This document shows positions 27,666-36,550 of a DNA stretch of 62,092 nucleotides, piece by piece (the stretch's first letter is position 1; the number at the start of each line of letters is the position of its first letter). A program made the translations under genes and the position numbers. The stretch comes from Planctomycetota bacterium (GTDB taxonomy: Bacteria; Planctomycetota; JACQVV01; JASMLP01): positions 1 through 62,092 of the forward strand of contig JASMLP010000104.1 of NCBI GenBank assembly GCA_030748635.1. The letters are read 5' to 3'. The notes below the pieces were generated by a model. That model was not told the DNA's origin, ran no database searches, and was given only the letters and a program-made list of their open reading frames with translations.

Positions 27666-28475
27666 ATGAACCCCGTTGACCCCACTCGAGACGAAGCCCA
27701 GTTGCGGATCGCGATCGGCAAGGGGTGGCTTGCGGTAGAGGAGAAGGGGAAGGTCCTCGAACTCCATCGCAACGGCGCGGATCGCTTCGAGGATCTGGCC
27801 GAAGCGATCGCCGATCTGCGCGGTCTCTCCCGGACCGATCTGGAGACGCTTCGTAAGGAGGCCAAGATGGCGAGCCTGGCCACCTCGCCTCGTCCGGCGC
27901 CTTCCGCGATTCCCGTTGCCTCGTCGCCGGTTCCGGTATCGGATTCGACCTCCTCGAAACGGTGGGTCGGCGGGACGGCGATCCTGGTTCTGGGGTTGGG
28001 GGCGGTTGCGGTTTTGCTGAACGTGTCTTCCAGTCCTTCGAACCGAGTGGAGACTGCGCCGGTCGAGGTGGTTTCGCAGGCTGTACCGCGCAGCGAGTCG
28101 GCTGGACTGGTTCTGGACGCGCCGGTGGAGTCGAAGCTGTCTGAAAACACCAGCCCGTCGGTCAGTGCACCCCCGAAGGCCAACCCCACGCCCAAGCGGG
28201 TCGGCAGCACGACCCCGAAGCGCAAACCTCCCAGAGCTTCGGAAGCGGTGGTTCCTCCATCCGATGTACACGCTGACGCGGGGCGTCTGGCGGAATGGCT
28301 CCTGGGACTGTCGGAGTCCCAGTTCGAGCAACTCGCGGCCACTCCCAAACTCGATCGATATGTGACCCGGGCCATGAACGGTCTGGCGGGAGGAGCTTCT
28401 CGTTCCTCCGGGATGTCGATGAGTGAATTCATGAAGCGTATCAACCGTCGCATTCGGTCCGTGCGCAAACGTTGA
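27666..28475 (+). CDS. Single-pass membrane protein with 'DEAQ' domain (paralogue 2)
   Basis: This 269-residue paralogue of the 19926-20951 product has the same order. The N-terminal helical domain contains DEAQLRIAIGKGWLAV and RFEDLAEAIADLRGLSRTDL. A membrane helix lies at about 101-118 (AILVLGLGAVAVLL). A Pro/Ser/Thr-rich periplasmic linker leads to the conserved segments LAEWLLGLSESQFEQL, TPKLDRYV and FMKRINRRI. A run of 35 bases (27783-27817) is identical to 20043-20077, pointing to a recent duplication, gene conversion or strong constraint. It closes the module and is followed by a terminator. No known family is recognised. Confidence 0.8.
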   Translation: MNPVDPTRDEAQLRIAIGKGWLAVEEKGKVLELHRNGADRFEDLAEAIADLRGLSRTDLETLRKEAKMASLATSPRPAPSAIPVASSPVPVSDSTSSKRWVGGTAILVLGLGAVAVLLNVSSSPSNRVETAPVEVVSQAVPRSESAGLVLDAPVESKLSENTSPSVSAPPKANPTPKRVGSTTPKRKPPRASEAVVPPSDVHADAGRLAEWLLGLSESQFEQLAATPKLDRYVTRAMNGLAGGASRSSGMSMSEFMKRINRRIRSVRKR

Positions 28476-28556
28476 GTCGCGTTTTTTGATCGAGGAGCGA
28501 ACGCAGACTTTCACGGAATTCCTCTCTTCTTGCCTCGGGTTCTCTCCGGGTATACT

Positions 28557-28600
28557 CGGGTCCTCCCTTCTCTGAGGGGCGGGAATCGACCCGTTTTTTT
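28557..28600 (+). terminator. Intrinsic terminator after the DEAQ/secreted-protein module
   Basis: CGGGTC (28557-28562) pairs with GACCCG (28588-28593), with an internal CCTC/GAGG pairing that shortens the loop, followed directly by seven T (28594-28600). It lies after the stop of the second DEAQ gene (28475) and 31 bases before the cyclase-kinase start, separating the two transcripts. Confidence 0.7.
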
Positions 28601-28631
28601 CTCTTCCCTGAAATGTCGCTAGAAAACAAAT

Positions 28632-31600
28632 ATGCGGTGTGAGCAGTGTCTGATGGAGGTCCCACCCGGGGACACGGTCTGTCGTTGTGGAGCGACTCTC
28701 CTGGAGGAGACCGTCCCCGAGATGACCACCGAGATTTCTGAATGGAAGGTCGTTTCGGTCCTCTTCGCCGACATTGTGGGCTACACGAAGATCACCGAGA
28801 ATCTCTCCTCCGACGAGATCAAGGAGTTGCTCGATGGGGTCTTCGGAGCAGCCAAGCAGCGGATTGAACTCTATCGAGGTCGGGTGGAAAACATTGTCGG
28901 AGACGAGATCGTCGGATTTTTTGGAACGCCGTATCCCAACGAACAGCACAGCGAGGCGGCGATTCGAACCGCTCTGGGGATACAGGAGGATCTGGTGAAG
29001 ATCGGGCGGACGTTCTTCGAGCGCCACGGACTGCGGCTCACCATGCGTTTTGGGGTCTGTTCAGGGCGGGTGCTGGTGGGGAGTAACGTCGAGCAGGGAC
29101 ACTCTCTGACCGGTCCTCCGATGGTTCTGGGTAAACGACTCGAAACCGCCGCGAAACCGGGTACGATTCTGGTCAACCGTTTGGCCATGGAGAGTACGCA
29201 GACCCAGTTCGATTTTGAGCCGACCTCAGTTCCAGCCAAGCATGACAAGACCTACGAGGGGTTTCGGGTTTCAGGAATGCGTGACTCGGTCCTGAAGGGA
29301 CGAGGTCTCGAAACCCCCTTTGTCGGACGCAAACGGGAACGAACGGCTCTGCTGGAGCGCAGTCAGGAAGTGACGGAGGCTTTCGCCCCGCGAGTGGTCA
29401 CCTTGACCGGGGTGCCCGGAATGGGAAAGAGTCGGTTGGTGCACCGTTTGGTCGCGGACCTCGAAGATCGCGGCCAGCCGATGTGCACCGGTTTCGACCC
29501 CGATCAGGAGGCGGACAGGAAGGGGTGGACTCTGTTCTGGGGACATGCCCAGCCGTTCATGGAAAACGCTCACTTTTCGATCTTTCGGGATCTCTTCGAG
29601 CGATTTTTGGGAAACGCTTCGATCGAAGAGGGAGCGGAGTCCTGGTCGATTCTTCTGGATCGGTGGGGGATCGAGGAGCCGCGGCGGTTCGATCTCCGGG
29701 CTTTGTTCGAATCTTCGGAACTTTCGGAGTGTTCCGAGGAAGAGGCGCTGTTACGCTCGGAAAAGCAGCTCCGGGATCTCTCCGGTCTGTTCGGGGAAAT
29801 CTCGTTCCAGACTCCGCTGGTGATCGTCCTGGAAGGGCTTCAGTGGGCGGATGAGCGCTCGCTCCAGGCGATCGAGTTTCTTCAGACCCAGAGGACATCC
29901 GGGGTTCCGATTCTGTTTCTCAATCTCGCGGGCGATCCGATCGAATTTCCTCGCCTCTTTTCCGGGGTTCTGGGAACGGTCGATCGGATGCCCGGATCGA
30001 GTCGGTATCATCTGGGGCCGCTGGACGAAGCTTCGATGCGAGAGATCCTCGCCGGAATTTCGGGACTCCAGGAGCACCCTCGGGCGTGTGAGAAGATTCT
30101 CGACCGGGCGGAAGGCAACCCCTATTTCTTGCAGGAGATTCTGACCTCCCTGATGGCCCAGAATCAGATCGTTCGAGCCGGTTCCGGCTGGCAGGTGGCT
30201 GAACCCTTCCGGGTTCGGATTCCCGAGTCGCTGGCGACGGCTCTGATCTCCCGTCTGGATCGCATGGTTCCACCCGAAAAGCTGATCTTGCAGTACGCCG
30301 CGGTGATCGGGGTCACGTTTCGTGAAGACGATCTACAACGGATCTTGCCCGAATCGCTTCCCCGTTTTGCCGATCACCTCGAAGACTTGTGCGCTCACGG
30401 ACTCTTGCGGCCGATTCACAGGAAAGACGGCGCCGCGTACTACGAATTCGGCAGTCCGCTACTCCAGCAGGTGGCGGGTCAGACTTTGCTCCGATCGCAG
30501 CGAGTGCTTTGCCACCGAAAATTGGCGTCTCATTTGCGTTCGACTCTGGATCTCCAGGAAGGGGATCCTTCTCGCCTTGTGGAAATGGCCGAGCATCAGT
30601 TTCAGAGCGAGGACTGGAGCGATGCGATCGAGAGTTTCCGGCTGGCTTCGAGGCGGTCGCGTGATCACGGGAATCATCAGGCATCCATTCGCTTGCTGGG
30701 AAGAGCGCTCCGGACCAGTCGAAATCTGGGGCGTGAGGTGGAGGAGGAGATCCCTCTGCTGATCGATCTCGCTCGCGCTCAGAGCGCGGCGGGAAAAACC
30801 TCCAGCGCGCTGGAAACCTATGCATTGCTTCTCGAGTCCCCCTACGAGGAGGGGTTGGAGGGGGAACAGCGAGCGGATGTCCATCTGGGGCGGGGTTTCC
30901 AGTTGCGATCTCTGGGGCGACTCGGGGAGGCGCGTGATGCTCTGGAGATAGCTTCCCAACTGCTAGCTGGGTCGGGTGAGGCGCTCGAGCTTCGGGCCCT
31001 GCGCGCCCTGGTGCGAGTGCACTGTGAACGCCAGGAATTCGAGGCCGCGAGTGAGCGACTCGAACAAGCTCGGAGGGTGGAGGCGGCTCGCTTGGACGGG
31101 GAGGCGATTCAGCTCGATCTGCTGGAAGCGTCGCTTCACCTGGCGTCGGGAAACCTTGCGCCCTGTCACGGGTTGCTCGAACGGATCGAGGCTCACTTTA
31201 AGCGAGTTGAGGACCGTTACGGTCAGGCTCGGGTGGAAGTGCTACGGGCTCGAATGGAGCGAGCGGAGGGACGGTCCGATCGGGTCGAAGAGCATCAGAA
31301 GCGAGCCGGGGAACTGCTGGGTGAAATCGGGGTGGTTGCCGGGGCGGTCAGCTCGGGAGCGGTCGAGAAGCTGGATCAGATGCTTCTCGACAGCACGCTT
31401 GCTCCGGAGGGAGAGTCGGTTGAGGAGAGTCTCGTTCTTACCCTTCTCCAGCCGGGAGCGGTGGGGGACCAGCGAGCGCAGGTGCAACGTCATCGGGCTG
31501 AGGTCATGGCGCGCATCGCCTTGGCTCGCAACTGGATGAGCGCTGAACAGGTCAACCAGTGTCTGGAGCGGGTGTGGCAAGATCCGGATTCGAGTTTCGA

Positions 31601-34600
31601 GGTGAGGGCGGGGTCGGCTGGATTCCTCAATCCCGAACTCGCGCCGCAGCTGCTAAGGCAGGCGAGTGAGGACATCCTCCGGGAAGAGGGGAGCGAAGTG
31701 CCGGGTTATCGGATGCGGCCCCGGCCGGGAAATGCGCCTGTTTTCGTACGCAACGCCGAGAGCCAGATCGGCCCTTACGAGATCCAGGGAAAGCTCGGAG
31801 AGGGGGGCATGGGAGTGGTGTATCGAGCCCTGGATCCACAGCTTGAACGTGAGGTGGCGCTCAAGGTGCTTTCGGGCCACCGGGAGAGCGAGATCGCTCG
31901 GGTACGGTTTGAGCGGGAGGCGCGCGCCGCCGCGCGCATGCACCATCCGGGCATTGTTCCGATTTACGATCTCTCGATCGATGACCAGCTCTGCTACTAC
32001 ACCATGGAGTTGATCGAGGGCCAGTCTCTCAAGGAGTGGATGAAAGAGAGATCGGGAAGAGTCGATCCGCGCCAGTGGGCGGACCTCATCCAGAAAGTTG
32101 CCGAAGCGGTGCACTACGCGCACTCTCACGGTGTCGTTCACCGGGATATCAAACCGGCCAATATCTTGTTGAGGCCGACCGAAGAGCCCGCCATCCTGGA
32201 TTTCGGTATCGCTCGTTCCGCCGATGATATCGACATTACCTCCACCGGGCAGTTGGTGGGGACTCCAGCCTACATGTCGCCGGAGCAGGCGCGGGGAGAG
32301 GAGACAGGGACGGCCAGCGATGTCTATTCCCTCGGGGTTCTGATCTACGAAGGGCTGGCCGGTCGACTTCCGTTTCTGGCGACAACTCCATCCGCCATGA
32401 TTGAGATGATCAAGAGCCGGGATCCGGACGATTTAGGGCGGGTGCGTTCCGGGTTGCCTCGCGATATCGTCACGATTTGCGAGCGAGCGATGCGCAAGGA
32501 GCCGGAAAATCGGTACCCCTCGGCCGCGTCTCTAGCCGAGGATCTTCGCTGCTTTCTCGAAGGCGACCCCATACGGGCTCGCCGGATGACCGGGATCGAG
32601 CGGACCTGGCGTCTGATTCGGAAGCACCAGACCCTGGCCATCACCGTGGGAATTTCCGCGCTGCTCCTGATAGGAAGTCTGGCCGGCCTTTCGTGGAAGA
32701 ATCGGCTCGAAAAACATCGTCTCTTGCAGTCGCGCGAAGCGACGGCGTTGGATCAGGTGAGGGGATTGCAAAAGGAATTCCAACGGATCGCTACCCAGCT
32801 GCCCGCGGTGGATCAATTGGAGCTGAGGGAGCCCAACGGCGAACTCAACGAGGAGACGATCTACGCCTGGTTCGATGCCCAGACTCGGGCTCTGGTTCCA
32901 TTGGAAAAGCTTTCTGCTCTTCATTTGCGAGCTCCGACCGAAACCGTGATCGAGGCCGTCGATATCCAGACCGTTGGCGAGCAGCGACTTCTCCTGTGTC
33001 GCAAGGCCTGGGCTCGTGCCGTCGAACTCCAGAAGTATGTTCTTGCCCATAGTTGGGTCGATCGGTTGGTGGGGACATCGATCGCGGAGTCGATCTTGAC
33101 CGAGGCGCACGCTTCGATCGATCGGGCCAGGAAGCAGGATGTGCAGCAACGTATCGACGCGGCGCGAGAGCTGCTTGTCCAGGCCCGACGTCCCGAGACC
33201 ATCAATCGGGGAGAAGACTGGTATGAGGATCATTTGCGGACTTTGATGGCGCTCAAATGTGCGCCCGTGGTGCGGCTCTTGCTGAATCCGGAGCATCTGG
33301 ACAGTCGTCACGAATGGGAGCGGCGGCTGTCGATCGAGGCGTTGGGCGCGATGGGGGATACCCGGACCCGGGGGCCGGAGGGAAAGGACGCCGTGGAAGC
33401 GCTGATCGAACGCTTGAAGACGAACGATCTGGGCCAGCGGTTCGATTATGGAGTGCGGTTGGTTCGGGCGCTGGGAGCACTCCGAGATGTTCGAGCTTAC
33501 GATGTGGTTCGGAAAATCCGGTTGAGTCAGCGAGGAGAGGATCGATTCGACATCGAAACGCAGGCTGCGTTTGCGCGACTTCCGCTTCCCGAGCGTTTGC
33601 GGGGAACCTCGGGTGAAGAGCAGAGCCAGGTCGACGGCGCTCTTCTGTTCGACCAGGGGAAGGTGCAAATGGAGCGCGGCGAATTGAAGGCGGCGCTTTC
33701 CTCCTTTGACGAGCTGATTTCCCGATTTCCGAAACGTCCGGAGGGTTATTATCACCGGGCTCGGGCCCGGATGAAGCTTGGCTCCCATGCCGAGGCGGAA
33801 GAGGATCTCGATCGCGCGATCGCTTTGTATCCGAAGAACCCGATGTTTCACTTTACTCGAGGGATCTGTCGCCGCTATCAGAACGATCTTCCGGGTGCGA
33901 TCGAGAATTACAGTCGGGCGATTGAGCTCGATCCGGAGATGGTGAAGGCTTATCACAATCGAGGAATCACTCGCGAGGAGCTAGACGACCTGAAAGGCGC
34001 GGAGGCGGATTACCTCAAGGCGTTGGAATATGCTCCGATGTTTTCGATGACTCGTCTCAATTTGGCGTCGCTCTATCGTCAGATGGGGAGGAATTCGGAG
34101 GCGCTGGCGATTCTGGGTCGACTTATTCGGGATGTTCCGAAATTCTCTGAAGCTTCGTTTCGGCGAGGGGAGATCTATCGGAGAAGTGGAGAATTTTCTC
34201 GAGCCATCGAAGACTACACCCGGGCGATCGAGTCCGATCCGGACTATGTGGATGCCTATGCCTACCGCGGGCAGTGCAAGCAGAAGCTCAAGGATCTCGA
34301 AGGGGCCAAGACCGATTATGACCGCGCGATCGAGGTCTTGACCACGACTCGTGACCAGACCCGCGCCATCACTTTCGGACGGAGCGACGCTTTGCCGTAT
34401 CGATTGCGCGCTGATTTATTGACGAGTCAGGGACAGACCGATCTCGCGCTTGCGGATCTGGGACGAGCGATCGAGATCGATTCTCGGTCCACCAGTTCCT
34501 ATTACTCTCGCGGGATGATCTGGAGTCGACAAGGCAATTTAGAGCGGGCCATCGCGGACTTCACCCAGGTGACCCAGCTGAATCCGAAGTACGCGCCGGG

Positions 34601-34865
34601 TTTTTATCAACGAGGGATCGCCTGGGCTCGCCAGGGCGATCTGAGGCGAGCCATCGAGGACTTCACTCGATCGATCGAATGTTCTCCCAAGAGCCCGGAA
34701 GGTTATTTCAATCGAGGCAAGGCGCGGAAGCTGGTGGGGGAGATCTCCGGAGCGATCGAGGATTACCAGAAAGTCCTGGAGTTGACCTCGCCGAAGTGGA
34801 AGGGGCGTGCGCAGGTCGAGAACATCCTCAAGGACCTGCGGGAGCAAGCTGCCGGTTCTCGGTGA
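28632..34865 (+). CDS. Class III cyclase-STAND ATPase-Ser/Thr kinase-TM-TPR mega-fusion
   Basis: This 2077-residue protein begins with a small zinc ribbon (CEQC and CRCG, 1-20). A class III nucleotide cyclase domain (about 36-200) has both metal aspartates (LFADIVGYT, GDEIVGFFG). An ATPase (about 225-500) has GVPGMGKS. Helical repeats follow (about 560-900), with a short module before the kinase. The kinase (about 1045-1310) is intact: LGEGGMGVVY, VALKVL, VVHRDIKPANIL and LDFGIARS. A single membrane helix lies near 1333-1355 (TLAITVGISALLLIGSLAG), putting the last 700 residues, including about ten TPRs (1670-2060), outside. In the cyclase the usual transition-state Asn (VNLAARL) reads MVLGKRL, so cyclase activity is uncertain. 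Confidence 0.92.
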   Translation: MRCEQCLMEVPPGDTVCRCGATLLEETVPEMTTEISEWKVVSVLFADIVGYTKITENLSSDEIKELLDGVFGAAKQRIELYRGRVENIVGDEIVGFFGTPYPNEQHSEAAIRTALGIQEDLVKIGRTFFERHGLRLTMRFGVCSGRVLVGSNVEQGHSLTGPPMVLGKRLETAAKPGTILVNRLAMESTQTQFDFEPTSVPAKHDKTYEGFRVSGMRDSVLKGRGLETPFVGRKRERTALLERSQEVTEAFAPRVVTLTGVPGMGKSRLVHRLVADLEDRGQPMCTGFDPDQEADRKGWTLFWGHAQPFMENAHFSIFRDLFERFLGNASIEEGAESWSILLDRWGIEEPRRFDLRALFESSELSECSEEEALLRSEKQLRDLSGLFGEISFQTPLVIVLEGLQWADERSLQAIEFLQTQRTSGVPILFLNLAGDPIEFPRLFSGVLGTVDRMPGSSRYHLGPLDEASMREILAGISGLQEHPRACEKILDRAEGNPYFLQEILTSLMAQNQIVRAGSGWQVAEPFRVRIPESLATALISRLDRMVPPEKLILQYAAVIGVTFREDDLQRILPESLPRFADHLEDLCAHGLLRPIHRKDGAAYYEFGSPLLQQVAGQTLLRSQRVLCHRKLASHLRSTLDLQEGDPSRLVEMAEHQFQSEDWSDAIESFRLASRRSRDHGNHQASIRLLGRALRTSRNLGREVEEEIPLLIDLARAQSAAGKTSSALETYALLLESPYEEGLEGEQRADVHLGRGFQLRSLGRLGEARDALEIASQLLAGSGEALELRALRALVRVHCERQEFEAASERLEQARRVEAARLDGEAIQLDLLEASLHLASGNLAPCHGLLERIEAHFKRVEDRYGQARVEVLRARMERAEGRSDRVEEHQKRAGELLGEIGVVAGAVSSGAVEKLDQMLLDSTLAPEGESVEESLVLTLLQPGAVGDQRAQVQRHRAEVMARIALARNWMSAEQVNQCLERVWQDPDSSFEVRAGSAGFLNPELAPQLLRQASEDILREEGSEVPGYRMRPRPGNAPVFVRNAESQIGPYEIQGKLGEGGMGVVYRALDPQLEREVALKVLSGHRESEIARVRFEREARAAARMHHPGIVPIYDLSIDDQLCYYTMELIEGQSLKEWMKERSGRVDPRQWADLIQKVAEAVHYAHSHGVVHRDIKPANILLRPTEEPAILDFGIARSADDIDITSTGQLVGTPAYMSPEQARGEETGTASDVYSLGVLIYEGLAGRLPFLATTPSAMIEMIKSRDPDDLGRVRSGLPRDIVTICERAMRKEPENRYPSAASLAEDLRCFLEGDPIRARRMTGIERTWRLIRKHQTLAITVGISALLLIGSLAGLSWKNRLEKHRLLQSREATALDQVRGLQKEFQRIATQLPAVDQLELREPNGELNEETIYAWFDAQTRALVPLEKLSALHLRAPTETVIEAVDIQTVGEQRLLLCRKAWARAVELQKYVLAHSWVDRLVGTSIAESILTEAHASIDRARKQDVQQRIDAARELLVQARRPETINRGEDWYEDHLRTLMALKCAPVVRLLLNPEHLDSRHEWERRLSIEALGAMGDTRTRGPEGKDAVEALIERLKTNDLGQRFDYGVRLVRALGALRDVRAYDVVRKIRLSQRGEDRFDIETQAAFARLPLPERLRGTSGEEQSQVDGALLFDQGKVQMERGELKAALSSFDELISRFPKRPEGYYHRARARMKLGSHAEAEEDLDRAIALYPKNPMFHFTRGICRRYQNDLPGAIENYSRAIELDPEMVKAYHNRGITREELDDLKGAEADYLKALEYAPMFSMTRLNLASLYRQMGRNSEALAILGRLIRDVPKFSEASFRRGEIYRRSGEFSRAIEDYTRAIESDPDYVDAYAYRGQCKQKLKDLEGAKTDYDRAIEVLTTTRDQTRAITFGRSDALPYRLRADLLTSQGQTDLALADLGRAIEIDSRSTSSYYSRGMIWSRQGNLERAIADFTQVTQLNPKYAPGFYQRGIAWARQGDLRRAIEDFTRSIECSPKSPEGYFNRGKARKLVGEISGAIEDYQKVLELTSPKWKGRAQVENILKDLREQAAGSR

Positions 34866-34980
34866 ATCGACCTGCGGGTTTTTTTGATCGCGATTTCAGC
34901 CACGTCATAAAATCTCGGAAGGACGCGACGGATCTCGGCGATCTTCCGTCGGTTCAGGATCGGGTCTGCGCGTCGCCCCG

Positions 34981-35712
34981 CTACACCAGGAGCGCCGCTC
35001 CCGCGAGCAAAAGAACCGTGAAGACCACGATCTTGAAAGGGCGTTGCGCGATGCGTCGGTGGCCCCATTCGCCCAGGGCAACCGCGACCAGAAGGATCGG
35101 GAGCAGGGGGATCACTCGCATGATCACCTCGGTATCGACGCGGCCGGTGGCCGCGTAGGTGATCAGAAGGAGTCCGTTGAGGACGAGCCAGACACAGGAG
35201 AGCGTGGCGCGGAAGGTTTCCTTGGGCATGGGGGCGCGTCCGAGCGCATAGACCAGCAGCGGTCCGCCGGTGGCGAAGATGCCGTGGAGGACTCCGGCCG
35301 AGAGGAGAACTCCCCTTTGAACCGGGGTGGAGAGGGTCCGGTCCGGGGCGTCGATTGTGCGAAGACTCCACAGTTCCCGTCCCGACAGGGCGACGACCAG
35401 GATGCCGAGCAAGGTGCGCAGTTGCGGGCTCTGGGTGGCGTGGAAAGCGATCAGGCCGATCCCCAGCCCCACGATCATCGGGGGCACGATCCGTCGGGTG
35501 AGTGCGCCCCAGTCCACTGCGCTGCGGTAGCGGATCACGATGTAGCTGGTGAGGAGGGTGCTGAGAATGACCAGCAGCGGCAGGAGTTCGTCGATGGCGT
35601 AGAGATGGGATCCCAGCGTGAGAGCGATGATGACGTTTCCGAAGCCGGCGATCGTCCCCACGGTGAAGGAGAGCAAGATGATTCCGGCGAGTTGGAGGAG
35701 AGTGTCTTCCAT
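34981..35712 (-). CDS. TSUP (TauE/SafE) family transporter
   Basis: This 243-residue, very hydrophobic protein has about eight membrane helices. The N-terminal segment LLSFTVGTIAGFGNVIIAL and the second-half motif VLHGIFATGGPLLVYALGR are the two inverted-repeat signatures of the sulfite exporter TauE/SafE family. These proteins move sulfite, sulfonates or other small organic anions across the inner membrane. It lies seven bases after the SDR gene, so it is the last gene of the TPP enzyme/epimerase/SDR run and may move that pathway's substrate or product (inference). Confidence 0.88.
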   Translation of the reverse strand: MEDTLLQLAGIILLSFTVGTIAGFGNVIIALTLGSHLYAIDELLPLLVILSTLLTSYIVIRYRSAVDWGALTRRIVPPMIVGLGIGLIAFHATQSPQLRTLLGILVVALSGRELWSLRTIDAPDRTLSTPVQRGVLLSAGVLHGIFATGGPLLVYALGRAPMPKETFRATLSCVWLVLNGLLLITYAATGRVDTEVIMRVIPLLPILLVAVALGEWGHRRIAQRPFKIVVFTVLLLAGAALLV

Positions 35713-35719
35713 CGAGGAA

Positions 35720-36550
35720 TCAATTCCGAAGAGGGGAGGGTGTACTGGAAGCTCTCGACTCTTTGGCTTGCGCTCGGCGCATCGCTCGCTCGTAGAGGGT
35801 AGGGGTTAGTCGGGAGAGCCAGAAGGAGATCCTGCTCACCCAGGAGACGACCTGGAGTCGTTTGCGCCGCTCGATCGCGCCGACAAGTTGACGAGCCACT
35901 TTGTCGGGATCCGACGGTTTTCCGATCAGTTGCTTGGCGTGTCTGATCGTTTTCCCATCTCCGGCGAGGTTTCGAGTGTCCATTCCCGTATCGACGAAAC
36001 TCGGGCAGGCGAGGGTGATGTCGACGCCGGTTCCGTGGAGTTCCGCTCGGAGGGAATCGAAAAATCCGTGCAGAGCGTGCTTGGAGGCCGCGTAACCGGT
36101 GCGACCGACGAGCGGTGCGAACCCGGCTACGCTCGAGATCGCCAGGATCGCGCCGCGGCGACGGGTGATCGATTCGAGTGCCGCGATCGTGCAGTGTACA
36201 GCTCCGAAAAAATTCACCTCGACGACCTTTCGGATCACGCCGAGGTCGGTTTCGCGGAGCAGCGATCGGTGGCTGATCCCCGCGTTGGCGATGAGGATGT
36301 CGACGCCTCCCCACGTTTGGATAACGGTTTCGATGGCTCGCTCACACTCGGTGGGGTCGGTCACATCGCAAAGGAGGGGGAGGATCTGGGCCGGTCGGAG
36401 CGATTCGGCGACGGTTTCCAGGCGAGTTGGGTCGAGGTCGAGAAGGGCGGTCTTCGCGCCTTTTTGGGCGAAGACTCGGGCCAGGCTCCCGCCAATGCCT
36501 CCGCCGGCGCCGGTGATCACAACCACCTGATCGCGTATCTCGCGTCTCAT
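35720..36550 (-). CDS. Short-chain dehydrogenase/reductase (SDR)
   Basis: This 276-residue NAD(P)-dependent oxidoreductase starts MRREIRDQVVVITG at 36550, where the ATG overlaps the upstream stop (ATGA); a start at 36604 would overlap that gene by 58 bases. Classical SDR motifs are present: GAGGGIG in the nucleotide fold, NAGIS, and the catalytic Ser plus Y-x-x-x-K (ISSVAG, GYAASKHAL). The C-terminus (about 235-276) is extended and basic/aromatic, as in membrane-associated SDRs. The substrate cannot be read from the sequence. Confidence 0.92.
   Translation of the reverse strand: MRREIRDQVVVITGAGGGIGGSLARVFAQKGAKTALLDLDPTRLETVAESLRPAQILPLLCDVTDPTECERAIETVIQTWGGVDILIANAGISHRSLLRETDLGVIRKVVEVNFFGAVHCTIAALESITRRRGAILAISSVAGFAPLVGRTGYAASKHALHGFFDSLRAELHGTGVDITLACPSFVDTGMDTRNLAGDGKTIRHAKQLIGKPSDPDKVARQLVGAIERRKRLQVVSWVSRISFWLSRLTPTLYERAMRRAQAKESRASSTPSPLRN

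Noticed and set aside
27600..29027. 475-codon minus-strand frame spanning the second DEAQ gene and the cyclase start
   Set aside because: It crosses the terminator and two clear plus-strand genes, and its translation is Arg/Pro-rich as expected for an antisense frame.
32532..33956. 474-codon minus-strand frame inside the cyclase-kinase gene
   Set aside because: It lies wholly within a protein with clear TPR and kinase domains on the other strand and shows no domain of its own.
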